Positions 7,487-8,927 of a DNA stretch of 8,927 nucleotides are shown here, in pieces (position 1 is the first letter of the stretch; every line of letters starts with the position of its first letter). The DNA is from Chamaesiphon sp. (GTDB lineage Bacteria > Cyanobacteriota > Cyanobacteriia > Cyanobacteriales > Chamaesiphonaceae): positions 1 to 8,927 of the forward strand of contig JAGVCD010000274.1 of the NCBI GenBank assembly GCA_020059425.1, written 5' to 3'. The position numbers and the translations under genes were made by a program. The notes below the pieces were generated by a model. It saw only the letters and a program-made list of their open reading frames with translations. It searched no databases and was not told the origin of the DNA.

Positions 7487-7827
7487 AGCTGGGTAAAAAT
7501 AATTGATGCGGCTAGAAGAAGTAAACTAAACCTCTAGCGCTTAAAATACCCATAAATCCCTGGATAATTAGAACATTTATCTAAGTATTTTCCGCTCAGA
7601 CTGGCTGATTACTACTGGGCTTGGTTCCGGCAGTCCAACAATCTTGATCGAATTCCCTGTGAGCACTACTGGCAATTAACAGCCAAGAAAATCAAGATTA
7701 TGCAATAAATGCATTAAAAGTAACCGTTTATTAGCAAATACTATGGTTTGCTAATAGTAATTTTTAGTTAATCCGATTACCCTTAACGAAAGGAATAGGC
7801 TCTAAGCATCGATTTTTATTACAAAAT
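7487..7827. other. 341-bp divergent intergenic region between the dynamin and nirB-like genes
   Basis: No coding frame of convincing length or start was found on either strand. The region must hold the promoters of both flanking genes. It contains a 10-bp perfect inverted repeat near the nirB side (7729-7756) and a looser 9-bp pair, AATCTTGAT (7640-7648) and ATCAAGATT (7691-7699). No NtcA consensus (GTA, 8 bases, TAC) was found, although nitrogen control of a nitrite reductase gene would make it expected. No clear -35/-10 pair could be assigned. Confidence 0.6.
7729..7756. promoter_or_regulatory. 10-bp inverted repeat with 8-base spacer upstream of the nirB-like gene
   Basis: TATTAGCAAA (7729-7738) and TTTGCTAATA (7747-7756) are perfect inverted copies around the spacer TACTATGG. 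The dyad ends 71 bases before the ATG of the nirB-like gene. It may be an operator for a dimeric regulator, for example a LysR-type nitrite/nitrate regulator. It is followed after a few bases by a run of five T (7760-7765 region), so an RNA hairpin acting as an attenuator in the leader is the alternative, though the stem is AT-rich and weak. Confidence 0.45.
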
Positions 7828-8927
7828 ATGATTAAACAGAATTTGGTAGTTGTCGGCAATGGCATGGTCGGGCATAAGTTTCTAGAACGGATGGTGGGTA
7901 AAGATGCCCAGCACAGCTGGAACCTGATCACTTTCTGCGAAGAACCTCGGGTGGCTTACGATCGGGTGAATTTGAGCGGCTTCTTTGCCGGTAAAACCGT
8001 CGCTGATTTAACACTGGTAGAGCCTAATTTCTATCAAGATCATGGCATTCAGTTGCATCTGGGCGATCGAGTAATGGAAATCGATCGAGCGGCCAAAACA
8101 GTCACCTCGGCCAACGGCGTGGTCACCCCTTACGACAAACTAGTCTTAGCTACTGGCTCTTACCCCTTTGTGCCACCCATCAAAGGCAGTTTGACCGAAG
8201 GCACCTTTGTTTACCGGACAATCGACGATCTAGAGGCGATGTCGGCTTTTGCCGCCAATTGTCGCACAGGGGTAGTCGTCGGCGGCGGGTTGCTGGGCTT
8301 AGAATGCGCTAATGCCATTCAAAATATGGGATTGACCACTCACGTAGTAGAGTTTGCCCCCCGCCTAATGCCTGTGCAGGTGGATGAAATGGGCGGTCTG
8401 ACGCTCAAAAATAAAATTACCGAACTGGGCGTGACCATTCACACCAGCAAATCTACCACCGAAATTGTCAGCGACAACGGTCGGGTGCAGAAAATGCTGT
8501 TTGCTGATGGCAGCGAGTTACAGACCGATATGATTGTCTTTTCTGCTGGCATTCGCCCTCGTGATGAAATAGCGCGGCAATGCGGCCTGGTGGTTGGCGA
8601 TCGAGGTGGCATTGTGATTAATGATTACTGTCAAACCTCTGACCCAGATATCTATGCAATCGGCGAATGTGTGCTCCACCAAAATCGGGTCTATGGTTTA
8701 GTCGCTCCCGGCTACACTATGGCCACCGTAGCCGCCGATAATCTTTGTGAACCAGAGACTAACACTTTCACTGGTGCCGATATGTCTACCAAGCTGAAGC
8801 TGTTGGGAGTCGATGTGGCTAGTTTTGGGGATGCTTTTGCCACCACGCCCGGAGCTAAGGAGATTGCCATTTCCGATGCGATCGCTGGTACCTATAAAAA
8901 ATTAGTCGTCAACGAAACTGGTAGTCA
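7828..8927 (+). CDS. nirB: nitrite reductase [NAD(P)H] large subunit, NirB-type, N-terminal part (partial, 3' end beyond window)
   Basis: The first 366 codons are visible and the frame is open to the right edge. The protein is a two-dinucleotide-fold flavoprotein: the FAD-binding GNGMVG (10-15), LATGSYP (107-113), the NAD(P)H-binding GGGLLG (152-157) and the second FAD motif in DIYAIGEC (274-281). Segments such as FCEEPRVAYDRVNLSGFF (36-53), FVYRTIDDLEA (127-137), CQTSDPDIYAIGEC (268-281) and LKLLGVDV (323-330) closely follow NirB rather than the shorter rubredoxin or ferredoxin reductases. NirB passes electrons from NAD(P)H through FAD to an Fe-S/siroheme centre that reduces nitrite to ammonium in the cytoplasm; full-length NirB is about 840 residues, so the [2Fe-2S] and siroheme domains should lie beyond the window. 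If they are absent, it would be a stand-alone NirB-type reductase. The start at 7828 is the first Met of the conserved N-terminus; AAGGAA occurs only about 33 bases upstream, so there is no usual ribosome binding site. It is divergent from the dynamin gene. Confidence 0.88.
   Translation, partial: MIKQNLVVVGNGMVGHKFLERMVGKDAQHSWNLITFCEEPRVAYDRVNLSGFFAGKTVADLTLVEPNFYQDHGIQLHLGDRVMEIDRAAKTVTSANGVVTPYDKLVLATGSYPFVPPIKGSLTEGTFVYRTIDDLEAMSAFAANCRTGVVVGGGLLGLECANAIQNMGLTTHVVEFAPRLMPVQVDEMGGLTLKNKITELGVTIHTSKSTTEIVSDNGRVQKMLFADGSELQTDMIVFSAGIRPRDEIARQCGLVVGDRGGIVINDYCQTSDPDIYAIGECVLHQNRVYGLVAPGYTMATVAADNLCEPETNTFTGADMSTKLKLLGVDVASFGDAFATTPGAKEIAISDAIAGTYKKLVVNETGS
8878..8885. repeat. HIP1 octamer GCGATCGC
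   Basis: This is the second full HIP1 copy of the window, inside the nirB-like coding sequence, where it encodes part of SDAIAG. Together with many CGATCG cores it marks the DNA as cyanobacterial. Confidence 0.9.

Noticed and set aside
7487..7827. NtcA box for nitrogen control of nirB
   Set aside because: No GTA-N8-TAC was found; the closest stretch, beginning GTAACCG near 7720, lacks the right half.
1..8927. CRISPR array, tRNA or rRNA genes
   Set aside because: No regularly spaced direct repeats, tRNA-like cloverleaf or rRNA-like conserved stretch was seen on either strand.

Overview
The window looks like a cyanobacterial chromosome segment of moderate GC content. The main signs are about 26 copies of CGATCG, the core of the cyanobacterial HIP1 palindrome (two full GCGATCGC copies at 577-584 and 8878-8885), gene families typical of cyanobacteria (TonB-like protein with a Pro-rich linker, M50 protease fused to TPRs, bacterial dynamin), and starts with no well-placed Shine-Dalgarno sequence. 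All assignments come from reading the translated sequence; no database search was run.

Layout. 1-543 (-): 5'-terminal part of an alpha/beta hydrolase of the lipase type, running off the left edge. 699-1751 (+): membrane-anchored TonB-like protein, divergent from the hydrolase. 1802-3103 (-): M50 site-2-protease-like membrane protein with a C-terminal TPR array, convergent with the TonB-like gene. 3400-4719 (+): BrxD-family (DUF2791) P-loop ATPase, divergent from the protease, with a 14-bp perfect palindrome upstream. 4842-4980: a 139-bp MITE-like element with 18-bp near-perfect terminal inverted repeats. 4991-7486 (-): an 831-residue dynamin-like GTPase, convergent with the ATPase. 7487-7827: a 341-bp divergent intergenic region with a 10-bp perfect inverted repeat. 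7828-8927 (+): N-terminal FAD/NAD(P)H reductase part of a NirB-type nitrite reductase large subunit, running off the right edge.

No two neighbouring genes share a strand, so the window contains no operon and each gene appears to be transcribed alone. The genes do not form one obvious pathway. The most notable point is a BrxD-like ATPase without any other BREX component (no PglX, PglZ, BrxC, BrxHI) in the visible neighbourhood, facing a large dynamin-like GTPase across a putative mobile element. A functional link between the ATPase and the dynamin is speculative. The second point is a NirB-type flavoprotein in a cyanobacterium-like genome, where assimilatory nitrite reduction is usually done by ferredoxin-dependent NirA.
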